Below, one piece after another: positions 1-6,515 of a DNA stretch of 9,246 nt. Within the stretch, counting starts at the first letter, position 1. Every line of letters starts with the position of its first letter. The translations under genes and the position numbers were made by a program. The notes under the pieces were generated by a model. That model saw only the letters and a list, made by a program, of their open reading frames with translations. It ran no database searches and was not told the origin of the DNA. The DNA comes from Candidatus Sifarchaeum subterraneum (GTDB lineage Archaea > Asgardarchaeota > Sifarchaeia > Sifarchaeales > Sifarchaeaceae), in the NCBI GenBank assembly GCA_016292335.1, contig JAECRX010000136.1, positions 1 through 9,246 of the forward strand, in the 5' to 3' direction.

Positions 1-1201
1 AACCCGAAAGAACAGATCCTGCGGCATACGCATTTTCAATAATATTCTTTTTTGCCATTAACCGAAGATTTTCATCCGTTTTAACGCCTATTTTCGATAT
101 CAAGTGTTCAGTAGATAATTCTTCAGATGTCCAATGCGAATAATCGTTTTCTTCAGAAACTTGAATATCAAATATAGGTTCTTTAATCGAAGTTTTATTG
201 AAGATTTTTATTCCACCGCCGATAATTCCTCCGGTGGTAATGACAAATGCTGTTGCATTAAATCTATATTTCTCAGTTTTGGTTTTTGCAATAATATTTT
301 CGCAAATACCATGAGAAACATTTGCTTTGAGTGCTTCACAGCCTCTGTATATTTTCACACCCGCGTTCTCTGCGATGTTCATGAGACTTTTTTGGAATCT
401 TTGTCCTGAGAGAGAAAAAGGCATTGGTATTTCAAAAACTTTCACATCAAGTTCATCTTCAAGTTCTTTGATATCTGAAATGTTGCCCAAATCGAAAACA
501 GGTGGGATTCCTAATTCGTCTATATTTTTGCTTTTTATATATTTTTGCTTTTTCAGGTCACTCAAAAATTTATCGAAGTTTTTTCTATCCTTCAGTTCTT
601 CAGAAATTTCAGAAAATGTAAGATTATACCTATTCCGAGATGGGAAATCAATGTAAGCATAATGAAAAGAAATTTTTTCTTCAACCAATTGTTCTAATGA
701 ATTTGCAACAAATCTCGGGTTAAATTCATATCCTGGAATGCCTAGAATCAACACATTTGATAAAGATGAAATTCTACCAGAATATACTGCTTCTGGAGCC
801 AAACACGTCGGCTTGATTGTCCCTAAGTTAGTTATCGTCCAAATATTCTCGTTTAAAGAGCCAGAATATTTCAAATTACCATTGATTTTATCCATAAAGT
901 AAGATAATGCATTCTCTATTATTGTTATTGATTTCTTTGAATTTCCTCCTGAAATAACACTGTATGGATGATCTTTATTATGTTCATTTTCTACAAGTTC
1001 TTGGATTCCCTCTTTGGGTTTTTGGATTTCTTTGGATTTGTAATAACCAAGAACATCAATACATCCTGTAGAAAAGTAAGAAGCCCCAAGCCCACAAGTA
1101 ATTAAGGAGACATCCATTCCGGACTCTGAAATCTTTGAAGCAGCCATTAATCCGGCAGCTCCTCCGCCAACGATTAGACAGGCAGAGTCAATCTCTTTCA
1201 T
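1..1201 (-). CDS. glpB: Anaerobic glycerol-3-phosphate dehydrogenase subunit B, C-terminus cut by window edge
   Basis: This gene encodes the second flavoprotein subunit of the anaerobic glycerol-3-phosphate dehydrogenase, which with GlpA oxidises sn-glycerol-3-phosphate to dihydroxyacetone phosphate and passes electrons towards the membrane, in bacteria through GlpC. The reading frame is open for 400 codons from the ATG at 1201..1199 to the left edge. Residues 9-17 form a dinucleotide-binding glycine motif (LIVGGGAAG). FSTGCIDVL at 43-51 and HPYS further on match GlpB of E. coli as I recall it, as do TTGGIIGGG near 322-330, IKEPIFD and YAAGSVLSG at the edge. E. coli GlpB has about 30 more residues after that last motif, so only the extreme C-terminus is missing. 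The ATG overlaps the glpA stop as ATGA, and a G-rich stretch (1209-1213) sits 7 bases upstream, which suggests translational coupling. The middle of the protein is lysine- and asparagine-rich and diverges from the bacterial form. Confidence 0.9.
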   Translation of the reverse strand, partial: MKEIDSACLIVGGGAAGLMAASKISESGMDVSLITCGLGASYFSTGCIDVLGYYKSKEIQKPKEGIQELVENEHNKDHPYSVISGGNSKKSITIIENALSYFMDKINGNLKYSGSLNENIWTITNLGTIKPTCLAPEAVYSGRISSLSNVLILGIPGYEFNPRFVANSLEQLVEEKISFHYAYIDFPSRNRYNLTFSEISEELKDRKNFDKFLSDLKKQKYIKSKNIDELGIPPVFDLGNISDIKELEDELDVKVFEIPMPFSLSGQRFQKSLMNIAENAGVKIYRGCEALKANVSHGICENIIAKTKTEKYRFNATAFVITTGGIIGGGIKIFNKTSIKEPIFDIQVSEENDYSHWTSEELSTEHLISKIGVKTDENLRLMAKKNIIENAYAAGSVLSG

Positions 1202-2808
1202 CTCTTTTCCCCCAGTTTAAATAAATTTTCAAAGTTGTCATAGTTTCCAACACAAAAGTATAATGCCTCAACAAGCTTTTGTTGTTTCAATTGATCTCCC
1301 CAAAGAATGGGTTTGACACCTTTATATCTTTCAGAAAGGGCTTTCAATAAATCTTTGTGTGCATCAATAACATCAAAATCTAGATCTTCGACAAGAGCTT
1401 GAGCGACTTTGTAATAACAAAATCCACCTTGGCACATACCAAGCCCCGCCCTTGTTCTCCGGCGAATATCCCCAATGTTATTAGCAATAAAGTTTTTACC
1501 CGCATACACGACTTCTCCTCTTAAAACAAATTCACAGGGACAAATAATTTGGGCGTATCTTTTATCTTTTCTACTTAACTCAAGTATTTCTTTTGCTCTC
1601 GAACCATATTTGGAAATTGCTCTTCTTTGAATCATGTCGAAAAACGTTCTTTCTCTTATTTCTTCTTTACTTATTTCTTCAATGACTTCTTTATGTGTTG
1701 TACATTTTGTAGAAACACCGAGTTTTTCACAAACAATATCAGATAATTTTTCAGCCATTAATCGATATGAAGTCAGTTTGCCGCCAGCGATTGTAAGGAA
1801 ATTTTCTATCTTGTCACTATGATCAAGAACTTTGAAAGTTCTTGAAACCTCTCTTCCTGTTTCTTCTCCTGGGCCAAAAAGGGGCCTAACCCCCGCAAAT
1901 GCTCTTATGTATCTAACTTTTCTGATGATGGGGATCATTGCCGCCCCTTCGTTAATAAGGAGCTGAACTTCATCCTTTTCTACAGGATATTTTTCGACCT
2001 CTGTCACATCAATAGATGTTGTGCCGATTATATCAACTGTGTGATGTGGTACAATAATGTCTCCATCAGAAGGAAATCTGAGCCGATTAATCACTCGCAT
2101 GTTTGTTCTTTGTCCCATAATCAGCATTGTTCCCTTATTTGGAGCGGCGGGAATATTGACACCAAGTAAATCACCAATCTTTTTTACCCATGGACCTGAA
2201 GCATTAACTACAATTTCTGCTTTGATATCTTCCCTTTTACCATTTCTTTTATCTCTAACTTCCACACTACGAATAACATTATCATCAATGTTGAAACCTG
2301 TAACTTCTGTGTAGGTTTTTATTATTGCGTTGTTTTCCCTTGCGGATAGTACATTGCCTAAAACCAATGAAAAAGGATCTACACTTCCATCCGGAACGAG
2401 TATGCAGTCAATAATATCTGGGTTAAGAAAAGGCTCAAGTTTTAAAGCTTCTTTTGGGTTAATTTCTTCAGTTGGAATTCCACACTCTTTACAACCCTTC
2501 AAAAATTGTTCTTTGTATTCAGAATCTTCATCAGTTACGGAAACAAACATTCCTCCACATTCTTCAATCGCGTAGCTTGCCACTTTTCGTAGTATTTTGT
2601 TTTCTTGAATACATTCTATAGCTGATTCTTGATCTTTTACCGCATATCTTCCCCCAGAGTGTAAGAGTCCATGTGATCTGCCAGTCGTACCACTACACAG
2701 ATCACTTTTCTCAACCATTATGACATTTAAACCTCTTAATGAAAGATCTCTTGTAATTCCTGCTCCAGTTATACCGCCCCCAATTACCATTACATCAAAG
2801 TTTTCCAT
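1198..2808 (-). CDS. glpA: Anaerobic glycerol-3-phosphate dehydrogenase subunit A
   Basis: This is the catalytic FAD subunit of the anaerobic sn-glycerol-3-phosphate dehydrogenase, 536 residues against about 542 in E. coli. The N-terminal FAD motif is VIGGGITGAG (8-17), followed by SGTTGRSHGLLHSGGRYAV (39-57), a hallmark of the GlpA/GlpD family. VNASGPWV (201-208) and IAGGKLTSYRLMAE (340-353) complete the flavin fold. The C-terminal BFD-like [2Fe-2S] domain has four cysteines, C423 and C425 (CPC) and C459 and C464 (CQGGFC), after the RRRTRAGLG stretch; GlpD lacks this domain, so GlpA is the better call. The tail YKGVKPILWGDQL also matches GlpA. A ribosome site AGAGAGG (2825..2819) lies 10 bases before the ATG. 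The stop overlaps the glpB start by ATGA. The gene lies 175 bases behind glpK on the same strand. It may be read through from glpK or use its own promoter. Confidence 0.96.
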   Translation of the reverse strand: MENFDVMVIGGGITGAGITRDLSLRGLNVIMVEKSDLCSGTTGRSHGLLHSGGRYAVKDQESAIECIQENKILRKVASYAIEECGGMFVSVTDEDSEYKEQFLKGCKECGIPTEEINPKEALKLEPFLNPDIIDCILVPDGSVDPFSLVLGNVLSARENNAIIKTYTEVTGFNIDDNVIRSVEVRDKRNGKREDIKAEIVVNASGPWVKKIGDLLGVNIPAAPNKGTMLIMGQRTNMRVINRLRFPSDGDIIVPHHTVDIIGTTSIDVTEVEKYPVEKDEVQLLINEGAAMIPIIRKVRYIRAFAGVRPLFGPGEETGREVSRTFKVLDHSDKIENFLTIAGGKLTSYRLMAEKLSDIVCEKLGVSTKCTTHKEVIEEISKEEIRERTFFDMIQRRAISKYGSRAKEILELSRKDKRYAQIICPCEFVLRGEVVYAGKNFIANNIGDIRRRTRAGLGMCQGGFCYYKVAQALVEDLDFDVIDAHKDLLKALSERYKGVKPILWGDQLKQQKLVEALYFCVGNYDNFENLFKLGEKR

Positions 2809-2832
2809 TTTAAAGAAACCTCTCTAAGAAAA

Positions 2833-2854
2833 CTCCCTTGTCAAGATAGGGGAG
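2833..2854 (-). repeat. Imperfect inverted repeat in the glpA leader
   Basis: CTCCC (2833-2837) and GGGAG (2850-2854) are perfect outer arms, with weaker complementarity inside. On the glpA strand the second arm is followed by TTTTCTT and then by the glpA ribosome site (2825..2819). A hairpin just before the ribosome site could act as an attenuator or affect access to the site. In the transcribed strand only the outer five pairs are unbroken, because inner G-T pairs become A-C mismatches, so the structure is modest and its function is a guess. Confidence 0.35.
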
Positions 2855-2930
2855 AAGAATTGGAGTTCATAATGGGGTTAAAAACGATAGTTCTAAAACA
2901 TTCAATCAGTTTCAAATTTTCAAGAAAGCT

Positions 2931-2938
2931 ATTTTAAA
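2931..2938 (-). promoter_or_regulatory. Candidate TATA box for glpA
   Basis: On the minus strand this reads TTTAAAAT, an archaeal TATA-like element in the glpK-glpA gap. Transcription would start near 2909 and leave a leader of about 100 bases before glpA, containing the 2833-2854 inverted repeat. A second AT-rich candidate (TTTTTAAC, 2884..2877) lies closer. Neither is decisive. The element matters because the pyrimidine tract behind glpK may end the upstream transcript. Confidence 0.3.
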
Positions 2939-2951
2939 CAAGTAGTTTTAC

Positions 2952-2977
2952 AAAAAAAAGGAAAGAAAAGAAGAGAA
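2952..2977 (-). terminator. Pyrimidine/T-rich tract after glpK, candidate archaeal terminator
   Basis: Immediately after the glpK stop codon (2986..2984), the minus strand carries a 26-base pyrimidine-only stretch ending in eight T residues (2959..2952). Archaeal RNA polymerase can terminate on T-rich tracts without a hairpin. The tract may end or weaken glpK transcription before glpA, giving unequal glpK and glpA levels. Confidence 0.45.
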
Positions 2978-2983
2978 TTTACC

Positions 2984-4504
2984 TTATTTCTCCACCCAGT
3001 GCAGTGTGCGGTCAATTGCTTTCTTCCAGCCTTTATATCCTTCCGCTCTCTTTGCTTCGGCCCATTTTGGTTCAAATATTTGGTCTATCCCCCAATTCTC
3101 TCTGAGGTCGTCTAAATTTTCCCAGAATCCTGTGGCCAACCCAGCGCAATAAGCTGCACCTAAGGCAGTTGTTTCGTCAACAGTAGGTCGGATACATTTA
3201 ACTCCAAGTATATCTGCTTGCAATTGCATTAAGAAGTTGTTCTTCACAGCGCCGCCGTCAACTTTCAATGCTGCAAGCTTGACTCCGGAATCTGAAATCA
3301 TTGCTTCCAGCACGTCTTTCGTCTGATAACAGATGGATTCTAAAGTTGCTCGAACAATATGTTCTCTCCTAATAAATCTTGTGAGGCCTACTATTGCACC
3401 TCTTGCATACATATCCCAGTAAGGGGCAAAGAGCCCAGAAAATGCTGGAACAAAGTAAATTCCGCCGGCATCTTCAACTGAAGATGCAATTTCTTCCGTT
3501 TCCGCAGCAGTTTTGATTATTTGCAAATTATCGCGCAACCATTGGATTGCTGCTCCTGTAATTGCGATGGAGCCTTCTAAAGCAAAAACCGATCTCCCTT
3601 CTTCCAGACCGTAAGCGCATGTTGTGAGAAGACCGCTCTCGGAGGGAACCGCGTCATAACCCGTATTCAGTAACATAAAGCAACCAGTACCATAAGTGTT
3701 CTTTGCTTCGCCAACATCATAACAAGTTTGTCCGAATAAAGCGCCTTGCTGATCACCTAAGTCTCCGCAAACGGGGATAACACCACCTACAGGTCCTTCT
3801 TTAGGTGTTTCACCGTAAATGGCCTTATCGCTAGATGGCCGAATTTCTGGTAACATCTGTCTTGGAATGCCCAATTCTGATAGAATTTCATCATCCCAAT
3901 CAAGGGTTTTTAGGTTCATAAGCATTGTTCGGGATGCATTTGTGAAATCGGTGACATGGGCACCTCCCTTGGGGCCACCAGTTAAATTCCAGATTTCCCA
4001 TGTATCAATATTGCCGAAAATAGCTTCTCCTCTTTCAGCTTTTTCTCTTACACCAGGAACGTTATCCAAGATCCATTTTATTTTGGGCCCTGAGAAATAT
4101 GTCGCAATAACCAATCCCGTTTTCTTTCGGATCATATCCTCTAGGCCGCGATCAATCATATCCTGACATATTTCCCTTGTCCTAGTGCACTGCCACACAA
4201 TCGCATTGTAATATGGTTTGCCTGTTTTGGGATCCCAAACTATTGTTGTCTCTCTTTGATTAGTTACTCCGATACCAGCGATTTCAGCTGGGTCAATTTT
4301 CTTGGCTGCTAAAGCTTCTCTTGTTACTTTTTGTGTTTTTTCCCAAATTTCCATAGGGTCGTGCTCAACCCAACCTGGTTTTGGATAAATCTGTTCGTGT
4401 TCTTCGTAAACTGCCGAAACTACTTGTCCATCATGGCCAAAAACCATGAATCGAGTACCTGTTGTACCTTGATCACAAGCTGCCGCGTATTTTTTTTCAA
4501 CCAT
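2984..4504 (-). CDS. glpK: Glycerol kinase
   Basis: This FGGY-family kinase phosphorylates glycerol to sn-glycerol-3-phosphate with ATP in the cytoplasm, feeding GlpA/GlpB downstream on the same strand. Its 506 residues fit the family length of about 500. The phosphate-1 loop is [10 protein letters not shown] (9-18). The glycerol-binding residues expected from E. coli GlpK are present: R84 and E85 (NQRETT), W104, Y136 and D251-Q252 ([14 protein letters not shown]). GTGCF (273-277) and [18 protein letters not shown] (415-432) give the ATP side and the second FGGY signature. The histidine phosphorylated by the PTS protein HPr in Gram-positive GlpK is not evident around 222-235, as expected for an organism without PTS control. 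The N-terminus ([19 protein letters not shown]) resembles the haloarchaeal type. The start is set by GGAGG (4517..4513), 8 bases before ATG. The gene looks richer in G+C than glpA. Confidence 0.97.
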   Translation of the reverse strand: MVEKKYAAACDQGTTGTRFMVFGHDGQVVSAVYEEHEQIYPKPGWVEHDPMEIWEKTQKVTREALAAKKIDPAEIAGIGVTNQRETTIVWDPKTGKPYYNAIVWQCTRTREICQDMIDRGLEDMIRKKTGLVIATYFSGPKIKWILDNVPGVREKAERGEAIFGNIDTWEIWNLTGGPKGGAHVTDFTNASRTMLMNLKTLDWDDEILSELGIPRQMLPEIRPSSDKAIYGETPKEGPVGGVIPVCGDLGDQQGALFGQTCYDVGEAKNTYGTGCFMLLNTGYDAVPSESGLLTTCAYGLEEGRSVFALEGSIAITGAAIQWLRDNLQIIKTAAETEEIASSVEDAGGIYFVPAFSGLFAPYWDMYARGAIVGLTRFIRREHIVRATLESICYQTKDVLEAMISDSGVKLAALKVDGGAVKNNFLMQLQADILGVKCIRPTVDETTALGAAYCAGLATGFWENLDDLRENWGIDQIFEPKWAEAKRAEGYKGWKKAIDRTLHWVEK

Positions 4505-4512
4505 TTTTTTTT

Positions 4513-4517
4513 CCTCC
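4513..4517 (-). promoter_or_regulatory. glpK ribosome binding site
   Basis: GGAGG on the minus strand is separated by 8 bases, all A, from the glpK ATG. This is a strong Shine-Dalgarno match and fixes the start. With the TATA-like box at 4541-4548, the transcript would begin near 4519, giving a very short leader that starts almost at this site. Confidence 0.75.
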
Positions 4518-4521
4518 GAAA

Positions 4522-4538
4522 AACCAAATAATTTGGTT
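4522..4538 (-). promoter_or_regulatory. Perfect 17-bp palindrome, candidate glpK operator
   Basis: AACCAAATAATTTGGTT is a perfect inverted repeat of 8-bp arms around one base. It lies between the TATA-like box (4541-4548) and the ribosome site, so a bound protein would block initiation. Read with two flanking bases on the minus strand it becomes AGAACCAAATTATTTGGTT. That matches AGAACCGATGAATTTGGT before mtaA at 14 of 18 aligned bases. The arm length and position fit a dimeric helix-turn-helix repressor. The protein and its signal are unknown; a glycerol-related signal is only a guess. Confidence 0.55.
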
Positions 4539-4540
4539 CT

Positions 4541-4548
4541 GCTTATAC
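4541..4548 (-). promoter_or_regulatory. Candidate TATA box of glpK
   Basis: On the minus strand the sequence is GTATAAGC, a TATA-like octamer ending 36 bases before the glpK ATG. Archaeal start sites usually lie about 26 bases below the TATA centre, here near 4519, just before the ribosome site. It is flanked upstream by the 25-bp near-palindrome and downstream by the 17-bp palindrome. Confidence 0.5.
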
Positions 4549-4550
4549 AG

Positions 4551-4575
4551 TACTTCGAATTAATAATTTGAAGTA
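4551..4575. promoter_or_regulatory. 25-bp near-perfect palindrome upstream of the glpK TATA box
   Basis: Outer arms TACTTC and GAAGTA pair exactly, inner arms AATTA and TAATT pair exactly around a central A, and only one symmetric pair (4557/4569) is mismatched. It lies directly upstream of the glpK TATA-like box, a place where archaeal activators often bind and from which a regulator could also act on the plus-strand acetyltransferase. The string AATAATTTG occurs here and in the 17-bp palindrome, so the two could be strong and weak sites of one protein. It may also be coincidence in AT-rich DNA. Confidence 0.5.
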
Positions 4576-4660
4576 ATTAATAATCTAATTTTTAAAAGTT
4601 TTAAGTCTATTTTAATCATAGAGGAAAACTTTAACCGCTGAGAGTCGGAGGATAAATTCT

Positions 4661-4726
4661 GTGATAAAACGGCAGAAGGGGAAAACTCAGAGGAGGGATT
4701 TCAAATTTCATACAAGAACCTATTAA
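4661..4726 (+). CDS. Possible 21-residue basic leader peptide
   Basis: A GTG at 4661 is preceded by GGAGG (4647-4651) with a 9-base gap and opens a 21-codon frame ending at TAA 4724-4726. The product would be strongly basic (it begins MIKRQKGKTQRR) and has no recognisable family. It ends inside the 4714-4736 inverted repeat, so its translation could influence folding there and expression of the acetyltransferase. A frame this short can easily arise by chance; only the good ribosome site argues for it. Confidence 0.15.
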   Translation: MIKRQKGKTQRRDFKFHTRTY

Positions 4727-5241
4727 AAAGGTTCTTTCATAGTTCAGACAATGGAAAAAACATTTTAATTCGCGATTTTCGAAAATCTGACCTTCCGCAC
4801 GTTTTGGATGTGGAGGCTTCTTCTTTCACTCCCTCTGACCATTATTCAAGTTTTCATTTTCAATTGTTAACAGAAAATCCGGAAAATTCGTTTCTTGTTG
4901 CAGAGAAAAAAAAGAAGATCGTCGGTTATGCCATGGGGATAATTCAAGAATCCGAGAAAGGACTCTTTGGACATATCATATCAGTTGCAGTCCACCCAAA
5001 TCATAGGCGTCAAGGCATAGGTATTGCATTAGTTACTGAGTTAATGGAGCGTTTAAAGAACTATGGAGCTGTCTACTACGAATTAAAGGTAAAGATTTCA
5101 AATCAGGCTGCCCAGTCTTTATACGAAAGTTTAGGTTTTAAAGCAAAATCTGTAATTGTGGGATATTATAGTGATGGAACAGATGCAATTATAATGGTCA
5201 AAGACTCCTTGTTCTTGAAATCAGAAAATCAACCAAACTGA
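4705..5241 (+). CDS. GNAT N-acetyltransferase, Ard1/RimI-like, unclear start
   Basis: This is an acetyl-CoA-dependent acyltransferase of the GNAT fold, closest to the archaeal Ard1/RimI group that acetylates protein N-termini. Motif A is ISVAVHPNHRRQGIGIALV with the RRQGIG pyrophosphate loop (coded at about 4978-5037). Motif B is SNQAAQSLYESLGFK, followed by YYSDGTDAIIM, as in RimI. The first normal start codon in frame is TTG 4804, but the frame upstream encodes ILIRDFRKSDLPHVLD (4762-4809), clearly the first strand and helix of the fold. No ATG, GTG or TTG lies between the stop at 4639 and 4804. Two explanations fit. One is ATT 4705 as start, 8 bases after AGGAGG (4691-4696); it is used here, without certainty. 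The other is ATG 4751, put out of frame by one missing A in the run 4755-4760. The target protein is unknown. Confidence 0.8.
   Translation: MSYKNLLKRFFHSSDNGKNILIRDFRKSDLPHVLDVEASSFTPSDHYSSFHFQLLTENPENSFLVAEKKKKIVGYAMGIIQESEKGLFGHIISVAVHPNHRRQGIGIALVTELMERLKNYGAVYYELKVKISNQAAQSLYESLGFKAKSVIVGYYSDGTDAIIMVKDSLFLKSENQPN
4714..4736 (+). repeat. Perfect 8-bp inverted repeat before the acetyltransferase
   Basis: AAGAACCT (4714-4721) and AGGTTCTT (4729-4736) are perfect arms around a 7-base AT loop. The repeat ends 14 bases before ATG 4751, a spacing similar to the related motif before mtaA and glpK. The arms carry AGAACC and GGTTCT, as in the other promoter motifs, so it may be an operator. The loop region TATTAAAA also resembles a TATA box for a leaderless transcript from 4751. 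It could instead be an mRNA hairpin in the first codons if ATT 4705 is the start. Confidence 0.45.
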
Positions 5242-5275
5242 ATTCCTTTTCTGGGACTATACTTTGGGTAGGTTT

Positions 5276-6283
5276 TTATCTTTTATAGGTCTTGGCAACT
5301 TCGACCATCGCTTCTATATGTTTGTTAGGTGTGAGAGGCGCAATACTACATCCTGGGGCTAATAAGTCGACCCCAGTTTCGATTGCCTTTATAGATTCTT
5401 CTTTTATTTTATCTACTGGTCCTTCCCATAAAATTTTAACTGGGTCAATATTTCCAATGATCGTGGTCTTATCTTTCAATATTTTCTTAGCAGTCTTAAT
5501 ATCCGTTTTCTGATCTATACTAATACCTGTGGTGCCAGTTTCCATCACTGCACTAATTATGGGATTCACGTCTCCACAAATATGAAGCACTTTTATTCCC
5601 GGAATTTTTTTGAAAACCTCCACTAATGGTCCTTTTGCAAATTCTTCGAACAATTTTGGGCTTATTACGTCAGTAGATGCGCCCATATCCTCAATTTTTA
5701 CTATGTCCACTCCAGCATCAACCAAAGCATTGCCCAATATGATACAGATTTCCGTAGCAATTTGTGAAAAGGATTTTGCTTTGTCTGGGTTCATTCTCAT
5801 TGCTTTATAGTATTCGATGATTCCCATTAAGAGAGTTGAGAGTGTGAATGGCGCAACAACGGTTCCAATTACGGGTAATTTATCTCCGACCTCTTTTTTA
5901 AGGATTTTAACAGCTTCTAGTAAAACAGGGATTCTTCCTCTCTCTAGGAGATCATCAGGAATTTCTATCTCTTCAACTGAGGTATATGGCGTACTTTTAA
6001 CGTGTGGTATTTCCTCTATTCTTTCTGAAAGGTGAATTTTACATCCCATGGCTTCTGCTTCAATTGTTTGATCGAACGGTATTTTTGCTGTTTCTAACCC
6101 AGTGACTCTATATGCTGCCTCTGCAAGTTTCGCCATCTCCTCTGGATTTTTATGACCACTAGGCCAAAAAATATTAATTGCTCTCATTTGTTCAACAGTT
6201 ACAGTTTGACATACAGCTGTTACAGGTATTCTATCAACCTCTTTTCCCAAAAGAGCTGTAATAACACGTTCCTTTGGTAGCAT
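5276..6283 (-). CDS. mtaA: Methylcobamide:CoM methyltransferase family protein (MtaA/MtbA-like)
   Basis: This protein belongs to the uroporphyrinogen-decarboxylase-like MtaA/CmuA family, which moves a methyl group between a methyl-corrinoid protein and a thiol, coenzyme M in methanogens. The 335 residues match the length of MtaA. The opening MLPKERVITALLGKEVDRIPV and the TVEQM and EAEAMGC segments resemble methanogen MtaA as I recall it. The zinc ligands are complete: H235 and C237 in HICGD, and C312 in APGCSIAPLTP. IGNIDP (276-281) is also typical. A uroporphyrinogen decarboxylase is unlikely because that enzyme lacks the HxC...C zinc set. Whether the thiol is coenzyme M, or whether the methyl donor is methanol- or methylamine-derived, cannot be read from sequence. 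It is divergent to the corrinoid activator, which supports a corrinoid partner, but none is encoded here. GGTG (6299..6296) is a weak ribosome site. Confidence 0.88.
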   Translation of the reverse strand: MLPKERVITALLGKEVDRIPVTAVCQTVTVEQMRAINIFWPSGHKNPEEMAKLAEAAYRVTGLETAKIPFDQTIEAEAMGCKIHLSERIEEIPHVKSTPYTSVEEIEIPDDLLERGRIPVLLEAVKILKKEVGDKLPVIGTVVAPFTLSTLLMGIIEYYKAMRMNPDKAKSFSQIATEICIILGNALVDAGVDIVKIEDMGASTDVISPKLFEEFAKGPLVEVFKKIPGIKVLHICGDVNPIISAVMETGTTGISIDQKTDIKTAKKILKDKTTIIGNIDPVKILWEGPVDKIKEESIKAIETGVDLLAPGCSIAPLTPNKHIEAMVEVAKTYKR

Positions 6284-6295
6284 CTTTTTTTATCA

Positions 6296-6323
6296 CACCA
6301 AATTCATCGGTTCTTTATTTAAA
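6296..6323 (-). promoter_or_regulatory. mtaA promoter with AGAACC-N5-ATTTGGT motif
   Basis: On the minus strand a TATA-like TTTAAATAA (6323..6315) is followed at once by AGAACCGATGAATTTGGT (6314..6297), and the ATG comes 13 bases later. The same arrangement of TATA, AGAACC, five bases, ATTTGGT, short gap and ATG occurs before glpK. The purine-rich GAAGGGAA just upstream of the TATA could serve as the TFB recognition element. The motif lies where a repressor would block initiation. Confidence 0.5.
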
Positions 6324-6481
6324 TTCCCTTCTTTCATAGCCTCTGTGAATAATAGCAGATCTAAGAAAAAAACTTTTGTTTTTCAAACTTATTAGATATT
6401 GATCAAAATTTTACGGTGGGTTAATAAAAGTTATCAACATAATGGGTGTTCGGTGATTTTCAGTACCCACTTGTAATAAAA

Positions 6482-6515
6482 GCATATAAAGGCTAAAAAG
6501 AACCAAAAGAACAAA
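6482..6515 (+). promoter_or_regulatory. Candidate promoter and AAGAAC tandem repeat for the corrinoid activator gene
   Basis: GCATATAAAGG (6482-6492) is the best TATA-like element in the window on the plus strand. Transcription would begin near 6513, leaving a leader of about 170 bases. Between box and start lies the near-exact tandem repeat AAGAACCAA/AAGAACAAA (6498-6506, 6507-6515), followed by TTTG. It carries the AGAACC element of the glpK and mtaA motifs, but as a direct rather than an inverted repeat, so the link is weaker. Confidence 0.45.

Noticed and set aside
134..656. Plus-strand frames of 91 and 109 codons at the left end
   Set aside because: The opposite strand carries an uninterrupted, family-matching GlpB frame here; these are shadows.
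1634..2575. Several plus-strand open frames opposite glpA
   Set aside because: They are antisense to a strongly matched GlpA, have no family features and poor ribosome sites.
3819..4531. Plus-strand open frames opposite glpK
   Set aside because: They overlap glpK fully or its promoter, and their composition follows from the codons of the opposite strand.
4600..4700. G-rich stretch before the acetyltransferase considered as a tRNA or riboswitch
   Set aside because: No cloverleaf, conserved T-loop or known riboswitch core could be drawn; only short stems form.
5276..6283. Uroporphyrinogen decarboxylase (HemE) for the methyltransferase gene
   Set aside because: The complete zinc set H235-x-C237...C312 and the MtaA-like N-terminus favour the methylcobamide methyltransferase branch.
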